Shown here piece after piece: positions 21,686 to 30,906 of a DNA stretch of 32,300 nt (position 1 is the stretch's first letter; every line of letters begins with the position of its first letter). The notes under the pieces are model-generated. The model was not told the DNA's origin. It was given only the letters and a program-made list of their open reading frames with translations, and did not search any database. The position numbers were made by a program, and so were the translations under genes. This DNA is from a virus, in the IMG/VR virus record IMGVR_UViG_3300034092_003340, positions 1 to 32,300 of that record. One strand, written 5' to 3'.

Positions 21686-23419
21686 ATGCCAGTTAAAATT
21701 ACAGACCTAGATACGGCAACTACTATTACGAGTAATGATCTCATTCAAATCATTGATGTTGATGATCGAACAATGAGTCCTGTAGGGACAAATAGAAAGA
21801 TTACTGCGTCTAATGCAGCAAATCAACTAGCAAATTTGATTTCGAGTGTGCCACCTATAATGGTAACTGTCTTATCAACAAAGGCAAATCTTAATTCTCC
21901 TACATTTGATGGAAATGTGGTGCTACCAACCACAACCTCTATAGGACCAGTTAATAGTGCTGAAATAGGACGTCTAAGTGGAGTTACTAGTGGTATTCAA
22001 GGACAGTTGGATCTTAAGGCAAACCGTGCAAATCCAACCTTTACTGGAACAGTAACTGGAATCACAAAGGTTCACGTGGGATTAGAAAATGTAGACAATC
22101 AAAGCAAGGCTACAATGTTTCATAATCCTACATTTACTGGAAATGTATTTTTACCAAATTTAACTACAACAATTGGATCTGTTTCTGGAACTGAAATTAG
22201 TCGATTGAGTGGCGTTACCGATAATATACAATCGCAGTTGAATGTCAAAATAGGTAATATTACTGCTGAATCACCAATTGGTATTACTGGTACGGGTGCT
22301 TCTAGAAATATTTCTTTAGACGTTGTACCGGCGAATAAAGGAGGGGCTGGAACTACAAGTGGTTTACTTAAAGCAAATGGTTCTGGCATAGTATCACAGG
22401 CGAGTGATACTACAGATTATGTTTCACCAAATACATTAAAAACTTTTGCACCTGCTGCAAAAGCCTGGATAAATTTTAATGGCAGTGAAGCAGCATCGAT
22501 TGATAAATCTGCAATAACAACTAGGTCTGGCACGGTATTTCGCGGGGTTGGTTCAACAACTGCAATAATTACAAGTACAAATCATGGTTTGCCAGATGGT
22601 TATACTATATACGCGTCGACTGGAGTTGCCATTGGACCATATCCAATCCAAGTTACCGGACCAGATACATTTAATATTTCTACGATTGCTGCCACCGCGT
22701 TAAGTAATGTTGCAATATCATACGCGGTTCACACGGTTACAAAATCTGGAACAGTCGGCCAAAATACTACAGCTACAATACGAAGCGTAAATCATGGTTT
22801 GCCTGCCGATCATAAAATTAGTATTACTGCTATTAGTGGTTTAGCTGCTGGAATATACACTGTTCGTAATCCTCAACAACATACATTTGATATTACTGTA
22901 GCAGCAAATACTACTGTCATAACTAATATGCCAATAACATACACTCAACATACAGTATCTCGACCAACCGGTTCGAATATTGCAACAATTCAAAGTGTAA
23001 ATCATGGTCTTCGCAATGGGGAATCTATATATGCATCAACCGGTGTTGTTGTTGGATATTATGAGATAACACGATTAGATAATAATCGATTTACTATAAT
23101 TACTGCTGCCAATACAGCTATTGCTGAAACAGCAATAGCATACAAGGCATATGTATCATCAAGTATGATTAGATCATCATATAATATTTCATATATAAAT
23201 AAGAGCGCAATTGGACAATACAAACTTTATTTTTCTACTCCTATGATTGATAGTAATTATTGTGTAGTTGCTTCTGGAGTTGGTACAACAATAGACGATA
23301 TATGGCAAGGACCATCACCACATACATTTTTACAAGACTCTTTTACTTTGTACACTGGACAAGATACTGATGCAAAGATTGATTGGCCATTAATATGCGC
23401 TACGGTTTTTGGTAATTAA
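21686..23419 (+). CDS. Tail fibre protein 3 with three 70-residue repeats
   Basis: This 577-aa protein shares the anchor domain (MPVKITDLDTATTITSNDLI) and fibre repeats (NPTFTGTVTGITKVHVGLEN) with its neighbours. Residues about 285-490 contain three units marked by NHGLPDG, NHGLPAD and NHGLRNG, spaced 70 residues apart, each a predicted small beta domain. The C-terminal about 90 residues (SMIRSSYNISYINKSAIGQY then KLYFSTPMIDSNYCVVASG) match a receptor-proximal end domain found on many phage fibres. It is the longest of the three paralogues. A TATAAATA inside the coding region (23194-23201) is probably chance. Confidence 0.75.
   Translation: MPVKITDLDTATTITSNDLIQIIDVDDRTMSPVGTNRKITASNAANQLANLISSVPPIMVTVLSTKANLNSPTFDGNVVLPTTTSIGPVNSAEIGRLSGVTSGIQGQLDLKANRANPTFTGTVTGITKVHVGLENVDNQSKATMFHNPTFTGNVFLPNLTTTIGSVSGTEISRLSGVTDNIQSQLNVKIGNITAESPIGITGTGASRNISLDVVPANKGGAGTTSGLLKANGSGIVSQASDTTDYVSPNTLKTFAPAAKAWINFNGSEAASIDKSAITTRSGTVFRGVGSTTAIITSTNHGLPDGYTIYASTGVAIGPYPIQVTGPDTFNISTIAATALSNVAISYAVHTVTKSGTVGQNTTATIRSVNHGLPADHKISITAISGLAAGIYTVRNPQQHTFDITVAANTTVITNMPITYTQHTVSRPTGSNIATIQSVNHGLRNGESIYASTGVVVGYYEITRLDNNRFTIITAANTAIAETAIAYKAYVSSSMIRSSYNISYINKSAIGQYKLYFSTPMIDSNYCVVASGVGTTIDDIWQGPSPHTFLQDSFTLYTGQDTDAKIDWPLICATVFGN
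22575..23010 (+). repeat. Tandem 210-bp coding repeats in fibre 3
   Basis: The core AATCATGG occurs near 22579, 22789 and 22999, exactly 210 bp apart. Each marks the same point in a diverged 70-residue beta module. The units differ enough in DNA that they are not recent copies. Confidence 0.7.
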
Positions 23420-23428
23420 AAATTTCTA

Positions 23429-23436
23429 TATAAATA
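23429..23436 (+). promoter_or_regulatory. Late promoter TATAAATA before gp8
   Basis: A perfect octamer lies in the 35-nt gap after fibre 3 and ends 18 nt before the gp8 ATG. The predicted leader of about 13 nt is A/T only, without a Shine-Dalgarno. Confidence 0.65.
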
Positions 23437-23454
23437 CATTAAATAAAAATATAT

Positions 23455-24834
23455 ATGGCAGCAATCGTAACAGACTCTTTTCGTAGAAACAACGCTCAAT
23501 TTTTTCTAGACAATATTGCAGACAGTACATATTATCTTGGGCTTGGTAAATCTGAACAATGGGCGACCGACGAGGAGTCAACAAGTTTAGTTATACCTAT
23601 TCCTCTTGGAATTCCTTCAGATGACTCTGATATAAAATCAAATTTAACTACATTAATTAAGATTAATGCGGTTAATAGCGGACTGGTAATTCCACAAATA
23701 AAATGGAAAGCTGGCGCTCGCTATAAGGCATACAGTCCAGCTGATCCCGATTGTTTTTATCCTAGTACACTTGTTGGTGGAGGAGAAGTTAATCCATGCT
23801 ATGCAGTTATAAGTGGACGAATTTACCTATGCTTAAAGGCTGGTGACGGAGCAGTTGCCAACATTCCAGTGTCCACTGACTATCGTGCCCTTAGTTATGG
23901 CAGTGATGGTTATATATGGATACTTGTTGATAATGTAGTTACTGCAACTGCAAATATCAATACTGATCAATTTATTAGCATTTCTTCTGGAGTTGCTGCT
24001 GATTCAATTTCAGCAGCAATTGAAAATGATGGTGGAGGGTTATTATACGGGTTTACAATAACTTCTGGAGGCAGTGGATATACATCTACAAATTCTGTTC
24101 AGTTTGTTGCGCGAAAAATCAATGACACCGAAATTACAATAACATGCCCAGTAAATATAAATTCTACTACTGGGGCGATTGAAAGTGTGCTATTGCCTGC
24201 TGACTATTCTTATATCGCGGAGTCTTCAAAAGGTATAGTTGATGGATATTTTATTTTTGATCCAGCTGAAACTGGATCTGGAGCAGTTATAGTTCCACAT
24301 ATTGCTCCTGCCGGTGGATTTGCATACAAACCATCAGCAACTTTACCATCGTGGTATGTTGGAATCGCGGTAGACGCAGTTGATACAATTTCGGATGATG
24401 GGTTGTATATACCATATCGTCAAATATCGGTATTAAAAGATATAGAATATTCTGAAGGTTCATCAATTGATACACTAGCCGCGCTTCGTTACCTAACATT
24501 AGCGTCTGCTCCAACAAGTACTCCTGCAGTTGGTAGTTTAATAACCTTTGGTACGACTGGAATAAAGGCGTATTTTGATAACTATTCTACTGTTTCTGTT
24601 GGTGGAAGCACCCAACATCGTGTTTATTTTCACCAAAACTCAACTACTGGATATGGTGTGGTACCATCAACTGGTTCATTTACAGCACCTAATAATAACA
24701 CTATAAATTATTTAACAGTAAATAACAATGAGTATACACCACGTAGTGGCGAAGTTATATTTGCTGAAAATCGCAAAAAAATAAATCGTCAAAGTGCTCA
24801 AACTGAAGAAATCAAGATTATTATTCAATTCTAA
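23455..24834 (+). CDS. 8: gp8 baseplate wedge protein
   Basis: This 459-aa protein is the likely gp8 wedge subunit (T4 gp8 is 334 aa). The N-terminus follows the cyanophage gp8 pattern: IVTDSFRRNNAQFFLDNIAD, YYLGLGKSEQW, then VIPQIKWKAGARYKAYSP and YAVISGRIYLCLKAGDG followed by DGYIWILVDN. An inserted-looking GGSGYTSTNSVQF segment lies near residue 205, and a related GGSGYG unit occurs in the next protein. The C-terminus carries an extra beta domain (GTTGIKAYFDNYSTVSVGG). Its stop overlaps the next start (TAATG), so the two are probably translationally coupled. Confidence 0.78.
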   Translation: MAAIVTDSFRRNNAQFFLDNIADSTYYLGLGKSEQWATDEESTSLVIPIPLGIPSDDSDIKSNLTTLIKINAVNSGLVIPQIKWKAGARYKAYSPADPDCFYPSTLVGGGEVNPCYAVISGRIYLCLKAGDGAVANIPVSTDYRALSYGSDGYIWILVDNVVTATANINTDQFISISSGVAADSISAAIENDGGGLLYGFTITSGGSGYTSTNSVQFVARKINDTEITITCPVNINSTTGAIESVLLPADYSYIAESSKGIVDGYFIFDPAETGSGAVIVPHIAPAGGFAYKPSATLPSWYVGIAVDAVDTISDDGLYIPYRQISVLKDIEYSEGSSIDTLAALRYLTLASAPTSTPAVGSLITFGTTGIKAYFDNYSTVSVGGSTQHRVYFHQNSTTGYGVVPSTGSFTAPNNNTINYLTVNNNEYTPRSGEVIFAENRKKINRQSAQTEEIKIIIQF

Positions 24835-27800
24835 TGTCTGTTACAACGTACAACACTACATATCATGATGATTATAATGCGTCTGGAAATGGCGATAAAA
24901 ATTATCTTCGCGTATTATTTAAACCTGGTTATAGTGTACAGGTAAGAGAACTTAATCAGTTGCAGTCTGCACTGCAAGATCAAGTTAATCGCCTTGGCAG
25001 CAGTGTTTGGAAAAATGATACTGCAGTAATTGGCGGCAAGACTTCTTTTTTGCCCAGTGTACGCTCACTTACATTAAACCTATCAACTGCAGTTTCATCT
25101 GTTGCCGAAACTGCATTTACTGTCGCTCAAATTGCTGAGACTGCAAAAACTATTGAATATGCTTCAGGTCTTCGTGGTGAAATACTTGGTTATAGACAAA
25201 TAGAGGCAAACATCTATAGGTTTTATTTTACATACATCAATACGGGAAATGCCGGCGAAACTGAATTTGATGATGACACACTCGCTGGTTATAGTCTAAT
25301 ATTGCGTTCTTCAGATTTAAATTTAACTGAAAATGAGTTGCCATCAGTATCAAATCTAACTTATATTTCTATTGGGTTTGCGTCTGGAATTGTTTGTGAA
25401 GAAGGTGTATTTTTTACAAAGGGATCATTTGTAGCAGTTCCACGTCAAACGGTTTTCATTGATAAGGCGTCTGAAGAAACACTTCTTTCTGGTTATGCAG
25501 TATTAAAGATTGATGAAAATATTGTCACCTATTCAAGCGATAATACATTACTTGATAATGCAAATGGCACTCCAAACTATAGTGCTCCAGGCGCCGATCG
25601 CTATTCAATAGACTTAACATTGCAATGGATCACATCAACTGTGTATGCAGCAGATGTATCAAATTCATATATAAAACTGCTTGTAATAAATTCTTCGCGT
25701 CCATTAGAAGTTGTTGAAACTGCAGAATACTCGGAAATTGTTGATATACTTGCAAAGCGTACAAGCGAAGAGTCTGGTAACTATACAGTAAATCCATTTT
25801 CTATACAAATACGTGAGACATTTGATGGCGATAATTTACCAGCAAATTGTATTGTAGTTGGGCGGCGCTATCGCATTCAAGATCTTGGTAGCACTACTGC
25901 TCCTCTTACTGATTGGGTTGCTCTCGGCGCAGCTTCGCCTGCAATTGTAGGTTCTGAATTTGTAGCAGTTTTACCACCAGGAGACGGAACATCAGGCACT
26001 GCATTAGTAAATGAAACCAATGGCGGCCGCGTTAGTGAGGTTGCATATATACATGGTGCATACAAGGCAGATGATCTAGATCAAATAGGATATACATTTG
26101 AAACTGTCGCTCAGCAAAAGGCAGCAATTGAAGATGCACGAGGTAAATTTACTGTTACTCTCGATCCATCTATTGCTTATGTTGATGGGTACCGAGTAGC
26201 ACTTGATAAAAGTTTAAACTTAACCTCTCCAAAGGCTCTTGAGACTGGAGAGTTTAATGTCAGTGTGAGTGCAAATATAGGCAACTATTTTATTGGTGAT
26301 ATACAACGTGCCGGCACTGACAATGGGAATAATTCTACCTTTCCATCGATTTCAACAATTACAAATACATATAACCTGTATGCGTACAACACGACATTAT
26401 CAACTACAGCACCTCCAGCAGAAGGTGATAATGTAGTCCTTATTGGCACTTGTCGCATAAAGGCGTTTGAACCAACTGGCGCGTCATCTACAGAATTTAA
26501 ATGTTATGTATATGATGTAAAGTTTAATTCTACAGCACAAACTGCTAATTGGAATGCACGTCGATTTGATAACATTGATCAAATTTATGGAAATGAATTT
26601 TTGTTTAATGTAACTGGTGGAAATTTACAAGAAACAACATCAAGTACAAACTTGTTTGAACTTCCATATGCACAAACAAAGACTCTTCAAAATATATCAT
26701 ATTATGTTCAACAAACTTTTAGCGGAGATACTGCACCAAATACATATATAACTCTTAATGTTGGTGATAATAAAATATTTACTGACACAAGTGATATTAC
26801 ATTAATAGTTAATGGAACCGCTAAAACACAAAGTGAATATACTGCAACGATATCATCGAATGCAAAAACTATTACAATAGTACCGCGCAATAGCAACTGG
26901 TCATCAGGCGCAGTTTATAGTGCGCTTGCAAAAGTTAAGGTCGTAAATGCCAGTACCGCAGCGCGAGTTACAAAGAGTGTGGCATCTACTACAGACAGTG
27001 GCGTTACACCAGCGTCTGGAGGTGCGTCTCGCATATACACTCTTAAAAATACCGATATTATCCGACTAGTAAGTGTGTTTTCTGCTGACACACCTCGTAA
27101 AAATATTACCTCATCATTTAAACTAATTGATGACGGCCAACGCGATAACATCTATACAAATGGACGCATCCAATATATTGGTTCTGGCCAATTAAATGCT
27201 AATATTGATATTACATATGAATATTATGACCGTCTTGGCGGAGTCTCTGGTCGTGATCTCGTGATGTATAATGTTGACTCTTATAGTTCAAATAACAACA
27301 GCGTTGGCACCCCATATGATAATATACCAACATACTCTGGGATTAAACTTTCTGATGTGCTAGACTTTAGACAAGACATACTCTATACTGTAAATTCAGG
27401 TGTTGTTGGAAGCGTTGTATCAAATATTGGAAAAGCCATTATTGATCCAAATACCCCTATAACTTGCGCAGCTACATTTTATTTACCACGTATTGATAAG
27501 GTTACAGTAAATTCTAGAAATGAGTTTGCGATTATTCAAGGCATTCCATCTCTAACTCCAGTTGAGCCTGGAGCGCCAAAAAATTCAATGACACTCTATT
27601 CATTGAACGTTCCAGCATACACGCCAAATGTGTCTGAAATTGTAAAAAATTATATCGACAATCGTCGATATACAATGCGAGACATTGGTGCCCTTGAAAA
27701 ACGTATAGGCAATATTGAATATTATACTTCGTTATCATTACTAGAACGTTCTGCTAATGATAAACCAATTTTTGATGATGCGGGCGAACGATTTAAAAAT

Positions 27801-30665
27801 GGAATACTAGTTGATAATTTTATTGGTCATGGAGTTGGCGACGTCTTTGATCCTCAATATCAATGCGCAGTTGACCGTGACGCTGGACTGTTACGTCCTC
27901 GATACAATACTCATAACATTGACCTTGCAATTGACAGTCCGCTAACAACAACTACTACAGTTACAAATACTACGAGTGGTTCAATTACACGCACTACGCT
28001 TGCAGACAATGGGAAAATACGAGTACATGACAGTATAATTACGCTGTCTTACGACGAGGTTGAACTTGTTTCGCACCTAAAAGCGACTGCACACATTAGT
28101 GTTCACCCGCACATATATGCAAAGATTAATGGGAATATACGTCTGTCTCCTGCTGCCGATAATTGGAAAGACACAATCACTCGCCCAGATCTTATTGTAA
28201 CTGATGACAGCGCATTTGATGCAATCAAGTTTATTGCAGAAGATCCAGCACTTGACATACTTGGCACAGATTGGAATAACTGGACTAGACAATGGGGTGC
28301 GAGTAGTACAACTACTACACGCGGAGCATTTATAAGAGGTCGTGGCATACCTACGACAACCACTACACAACGCGCATATACTGACACTCGTACAGGCACA
28401 AATACTACTCTTGGTTTTTCATTTGTGCCAAAAAGTCTTGGCGAAAGTGTTGTTGATACTTCAATTATACCATTTATACGTTCACGAATTGTATATTTCC
28501 ATGCAACTGGATTAAAGGCGTCTACTCGAGTCTATCCATTCTTTGAAGATCGTGATATATCAGCATACACAAATCAAATATTAAATAACGATTCAACCAA
28601 ATTTATCATTCCTACAACAGTAAATGATAACACTACTCGCCGTTTTGATGGAATCTTATCAAACCAATTACCATCTCCAGAGTCTGGTTATAGCGCATAT
28701 GGCGCAACATTAACTACTGACACATCTGGAGAACTCTATGGTTCATTTATCATACCAAATAATAGTTCGATTCGATTCCGTACTGGTGATCGTACATTTA
28801 AGTTGACTGATGATCCGCGAAATGCATCTTCAGAAACTACGTATGCACTATCAAAATATACTGCAAGTGGTATACTTGAGACTGTGCAAGAGACGATATT
28901 GTCTACGAAAACGCCACAATTTACTGTAACCCCAATTTCAGAAACTGTTTCTGGAACTGTAGTCACAAGCACTACAACATATCGTGACCCGCTTGCTCAG
29001 TCATTTATAATTAGTTCAGAAGACTATCCAACTGGTGCATTTATAACTTCAGTTGACCTATACTTTGCTCAAAAGGCACTTTTCCAACCGGTTGAAATTT
29101 ATATTGTAACAATGGAAAACGGTGCACCAACACGCACAATAGTCCCATACTCACGCACATTCTGTCGCCCATCTGAGGTACAAATAAGTGCTAATGGTTC
29201 ATTGCCCACAAACTTTAGGTTTAGTGATCCTGTTTTCTTAAAGAGTGATGAAGAGTATGCAGTGGTAGTATCATCAAATGATGGTGATTATCGTTGCTGG
29301 TATGCAATACTTGGTGAAGCTGATGTGATTACTGGTAAACGTATAGAAAAACAAGAATATCTTGGTACATTTTTTACGAGTGCAAATGCCTTTACTTGGA
29401 CTCCTCAACAAGAACAGGACCTAAAATTTAGAATTAACCGTGCACAATTCTTTAACCCAGCAACGACGACAATCAAGTCTGGAGACATTAATTTTAGAAC
29501 ACAATTACACACTGGTGTCGAAACAATTGAAATTGTAGACGGTGGTAGTGGATATGGGTTGCCTCCAACAATAACATTCGATCCAAGCAGAGGTACTCGC
29601 GCAGAAGCTGTAATTGATCCATTTACCGGTAGTATTTCACGCGTAATTATACATGATCGTGGAGCAGGATATAATAATGCTCCTACAGTAATAGTAACAA
29701 AAAATACTGCAGACAGCAACACTCCAGTAGTACCCAACTTGGTTGCAAAACTGGCGGAAATTCCGGTGTCTATTTTTAACTTACGTCAACCAAACTTAGC
29801 ATTTAATAATTCTGCAATATCTCATAGGATTCAATTTGGAAATGAATCTCCAGAACGTATTGAAGCAAATAGCGATAATTATATTCCTAGTAGTTATGGT
29901 AATTTAAGTTCTCATATACTTACATCACGTAATCAAAATGTCCCGTTTGGACCACGCGCAGTGCTTACATCAAATCTTATGTCTGTTGATTCTGCAATAT
30001 CACCTGTGATTGATGTTGATGGCTCATCATTGCTAACAATTGCAAATATTATCAATGATGACTCTACGGATGAAGGTTATACTGTATATGAATCTAGTAC
30101 TTCTACCGGAGGTTCAACTACTACACTTATAAAAGGTACAGCAACTTGGACAACAAATGCGTTTGTTGGAAAAACATTAAAAATAACGAGCGGCACACTA
30201 AGTGGAAAAGAATTTACAATAACTGCTAATAACGCGACTACTCTTACATTCTCTCCAACAGCTGCCTCTGAAGTTGGTAGTGGTGTGACATATTCAATTG
30301 TAAGTCCATTAGAAAATGGATCTGCAACTGCTCGATATATTACGCGTAAAGTTAACTTAAACTCTCCTTCTGATCGATTAAATATTTATCTATCAACAAA
30401 TCGTCCTACATTTGAAACAGACATTAAAGTTTATGTTAAATTGGGATTTGATACAACTACTACAGATGATCAATTAGTATGGACAGAATTAACTCCAACA
30501 AATCCAATACCAATTAATACAAACATTGATATATATTCTGAAACTGAATATGTAATTGACCCAGGTGATGACTTTGTTTCTTTCCAGGTAAAAGTTATAC
30601 TCATGTCAAATAATATTTTTGATATACCGACAATTCGAGATTTTAGAGCAATTGCAACAGTATAA
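24834..30665 (+). CDS. Giant DUF4815-type virion structural protein
   Basis: This 1943-aa protein opens with the DUF4815 pattern: YNTTYHDDYNASGNGDKNYL, then RVLFKPGYSVQVRELNQLQS and LQDQVNRLGSSVWKND. Such proteins are widespread in marine T4-like phages and are found in virions, but their exact place is not established. Position directly after gp8 suggests an outer baseplate or fibre-attachment role, perhaps replacing gp10 or gp9. Residues about 337-394 hold a module common in phage structural proteins (GRRYRIQDLGSTTAPLTDWV). GGSGY-type units lie near 1565-1625. A TLIKGTATWTTNAFVGKTLK module lies near 1758-1823. The last 100 residues form a beta domain. These look like domain insertions into a long core. 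Confidence 0.75.
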   Translation: MSVTTYNTTYHDDYNASGNGDKNYLRVLFKPGYSVQVRELNQLQSALQDQVNRLGSSVWKNDTAVIGGKTSFLPSVRSLTLNLSTAVSSVAETAFTVAQIAETAKTIEYASGLRGEILGYRQIEANIYRFYFTYINTGNAGETEFDDDTLAGYSLILRSSDLNLTENELPSVSNLTYISIGFASGIVCEEGVFFTKGSFVAVPRQTVFIDKASEETLLSGYAVLKIDENIVTYSSDNTLLDNANGTPNYSAPGADRYSIDLTLQWITSTVYAADVSNSYIKLLVINSSRPLEVVETAEYSEIVDILAKRTSEESGNYTVNPFSIQIRETFDGDNLPANCIVVGRRYRIQDLGSTTAPLTDWVALGAASPAIVGSEFVAVLPPGDGTSGTALVNETNGGRVSEVAYIHGAYKADDLDQIGYTFETVAQQKAAIEDARGKFTVTLDPSIAYVDGYRVALDKSLNLTSPKALETGEFNVSVSANIGNYFIGDIQRAGTDNGNNSTFPSISTITNTYNLYAYNTTLSTTAPPAEGDNVVLIGTCRIKAFEPTGASSTEFKCYVYDVKFNSTAQTANWNARRFDNIDQIYGNEFLFNVTGGNLQETTSSTNLFELPYAQTKTLQNISYYVQQTFSGDTAPNTYITLNVGDNKIFTDTSDITLIVNGTAKTQSEYTATISSNAKTITIVPRNSNWSSGAVYSALAKVKVVNASTAARVTKSVASTTDSGVTPASGGASRIYTLKNTDIIRLVSVFSADTPRKNITSSFKLIDDGQRDNIYTNGRIQYIGSGQLNANIDITYEYYDRLGGVSGRDLVMYNVDSYSSNNNSVGTPYDNIPTYSGIKLSDVLDFRQDILYTVNSGVVGSVVSNIGKAIIDPNTPITCAATFYLPRIDKVTVNSRNEFAIIQGIPSLTPVEPGAPKNSMTLYSLNVPAYTPNVSEIVKNYIDNRRYTMRDIGALEKRIGNIEYYTSLSLLERSANDKPIFDDAGERFKNGILVDNFIGHGVGDVFDPQYQCAVDRDAGLLRPRYNTHNIDLAIDSPLTTTTTVTNTTSGSITRTTLADNGKIRVHDSIITLSYDEVELVSHLKATAHISVHPHIYAKINGNIRLSPAADNWKDTITRPDLIVTDDSAFDAIKFIAEDPALDILGTDWNNWTRQWGASSTTTTRGAFIRGRGIPTTTTTQRAYTDTRTGTNTTLGFSFVPKSLGESVVDTSIIPFIRSRIVYFHATGLKASTRVYPFFEDRDISAYTNQILNNDSTKFIIPTTVNDNTTRRFDGILSNQLPSPESGYSAYGATLTTDTSGELYGSFIIPNNSSIRFRTGDRTFKLTDDPRNASSETTYALSKYTASGILETVQETILSTKTPQFTVTPISETVSGTVVTSTTTYRDPLAQSFIISSEDYPTGAFITSVDLYFAQKALFQPVEIYIVTMENGAPTRTIVPYSRTFCRPSEVQISANGSLPTNFRFSDPVFLKSDEEYAVVVSSNDGDYRCWYAILGEADVITGKRIEKQEYLGTFFTSANAFTWTPQQEQDLKFRINRAQFFNPATTTIKSGDINFRTQLHTGVETIEIVDGGSGYGLPPTITFDPSRGTRAEAVIDPFTGSISRVIIHDRGAGYNNAPTVIVTKNTADSNTPVVPNLVAKLAEIPVSIFNLRQPNLAFNNSAISHRIQFGNESPERIEANSDNYIPSSYGNLSSHILTSRNQNVPFGPRAVLTSNLMSVDSAISPVIDVDGSSLLTIANIINDDSTDEGYTVYESSTSTGGSTTTLIKGTATWTTNAFVGKTLKITSGTLSGKEFTITANNATTLTFSPTAASEVGSGVTYSIVSPLENGSATARYITRKVNLNSPSDRLNIYLSTNRPTFETDIKVYVKLGFDTTTTDDQLVWTELTPTNPIPINTNIDIYSETEYVIDPGDDFVSFQVKVILMSNNIFDIPTIRDFRAIATV

Positions 30666-30670
30666 AATTT

Positions 30671-30901
30671 ATGGCCACTCGAAAAAAAATTAAAGTAGAA
30701 GAAAATCCAACGCTTGAAAGAGACTCTTTTTCAAATGCTATTCTAAACACAGACACAACAGCATATGTTGCAGCTCGCAATCGAAAAAAGCATATACGCC
30801 GTCAAGAGCGAATAATTGCAGACTTACAAGCAAAGGTTGAAGAGTTGTTAGCTTGGAAACTTGAAATAGTTGAAATGTTAACAAAAAAAGAGAATAAATA
30901 A
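30671..30901 (+). CDS. Small basic coiled-coil protein
   Basis: This 76-aa protein has a basic start (MATRKKIKVEE), a middle region AYVAARNRKKHIRRQERIIA and a predicted coiled coil at the end (DLQAKVEELLAWKLEIVEML). No function is known to me. It starts 5 nt after the DUF4815 stop. A poor promoter-like TATAAAAT overlaps that stop. Its own stop codon lies in the AATAAATA element of the following fibre gene. A role as a small structural or assembly factor is possible but unsupported. Confidence 0.6.
   Translation: MATRKKIKVEENPTLERDSFSNAILNTDTTAYVAARNRKKHIRRQERIIADLQAKVEELLAWKLEIVEMLTKKENK
30893..30900 (+). promoter_or_regulatory. Putative late promoter AATAAATA, 6 nt from ATG of the last fibre gene
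   Basis: AATAAATA (7 of 8) ends 6 nt before the ATG at 30907 and overlaps the stop codon of the small coiled-coil gene (AAT AAA TAA). Confidence 0.5.
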
Positions 30902-30906
30902 AGATA

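Noticed and set aside
23194-23201. Perfect TATAAATA inside fibre 3
   Set aside because: It lies in the middle of a coding region encoding YINK, with no start codon or gene downstream until 23455. It is probably chance in AT-rich DNA.
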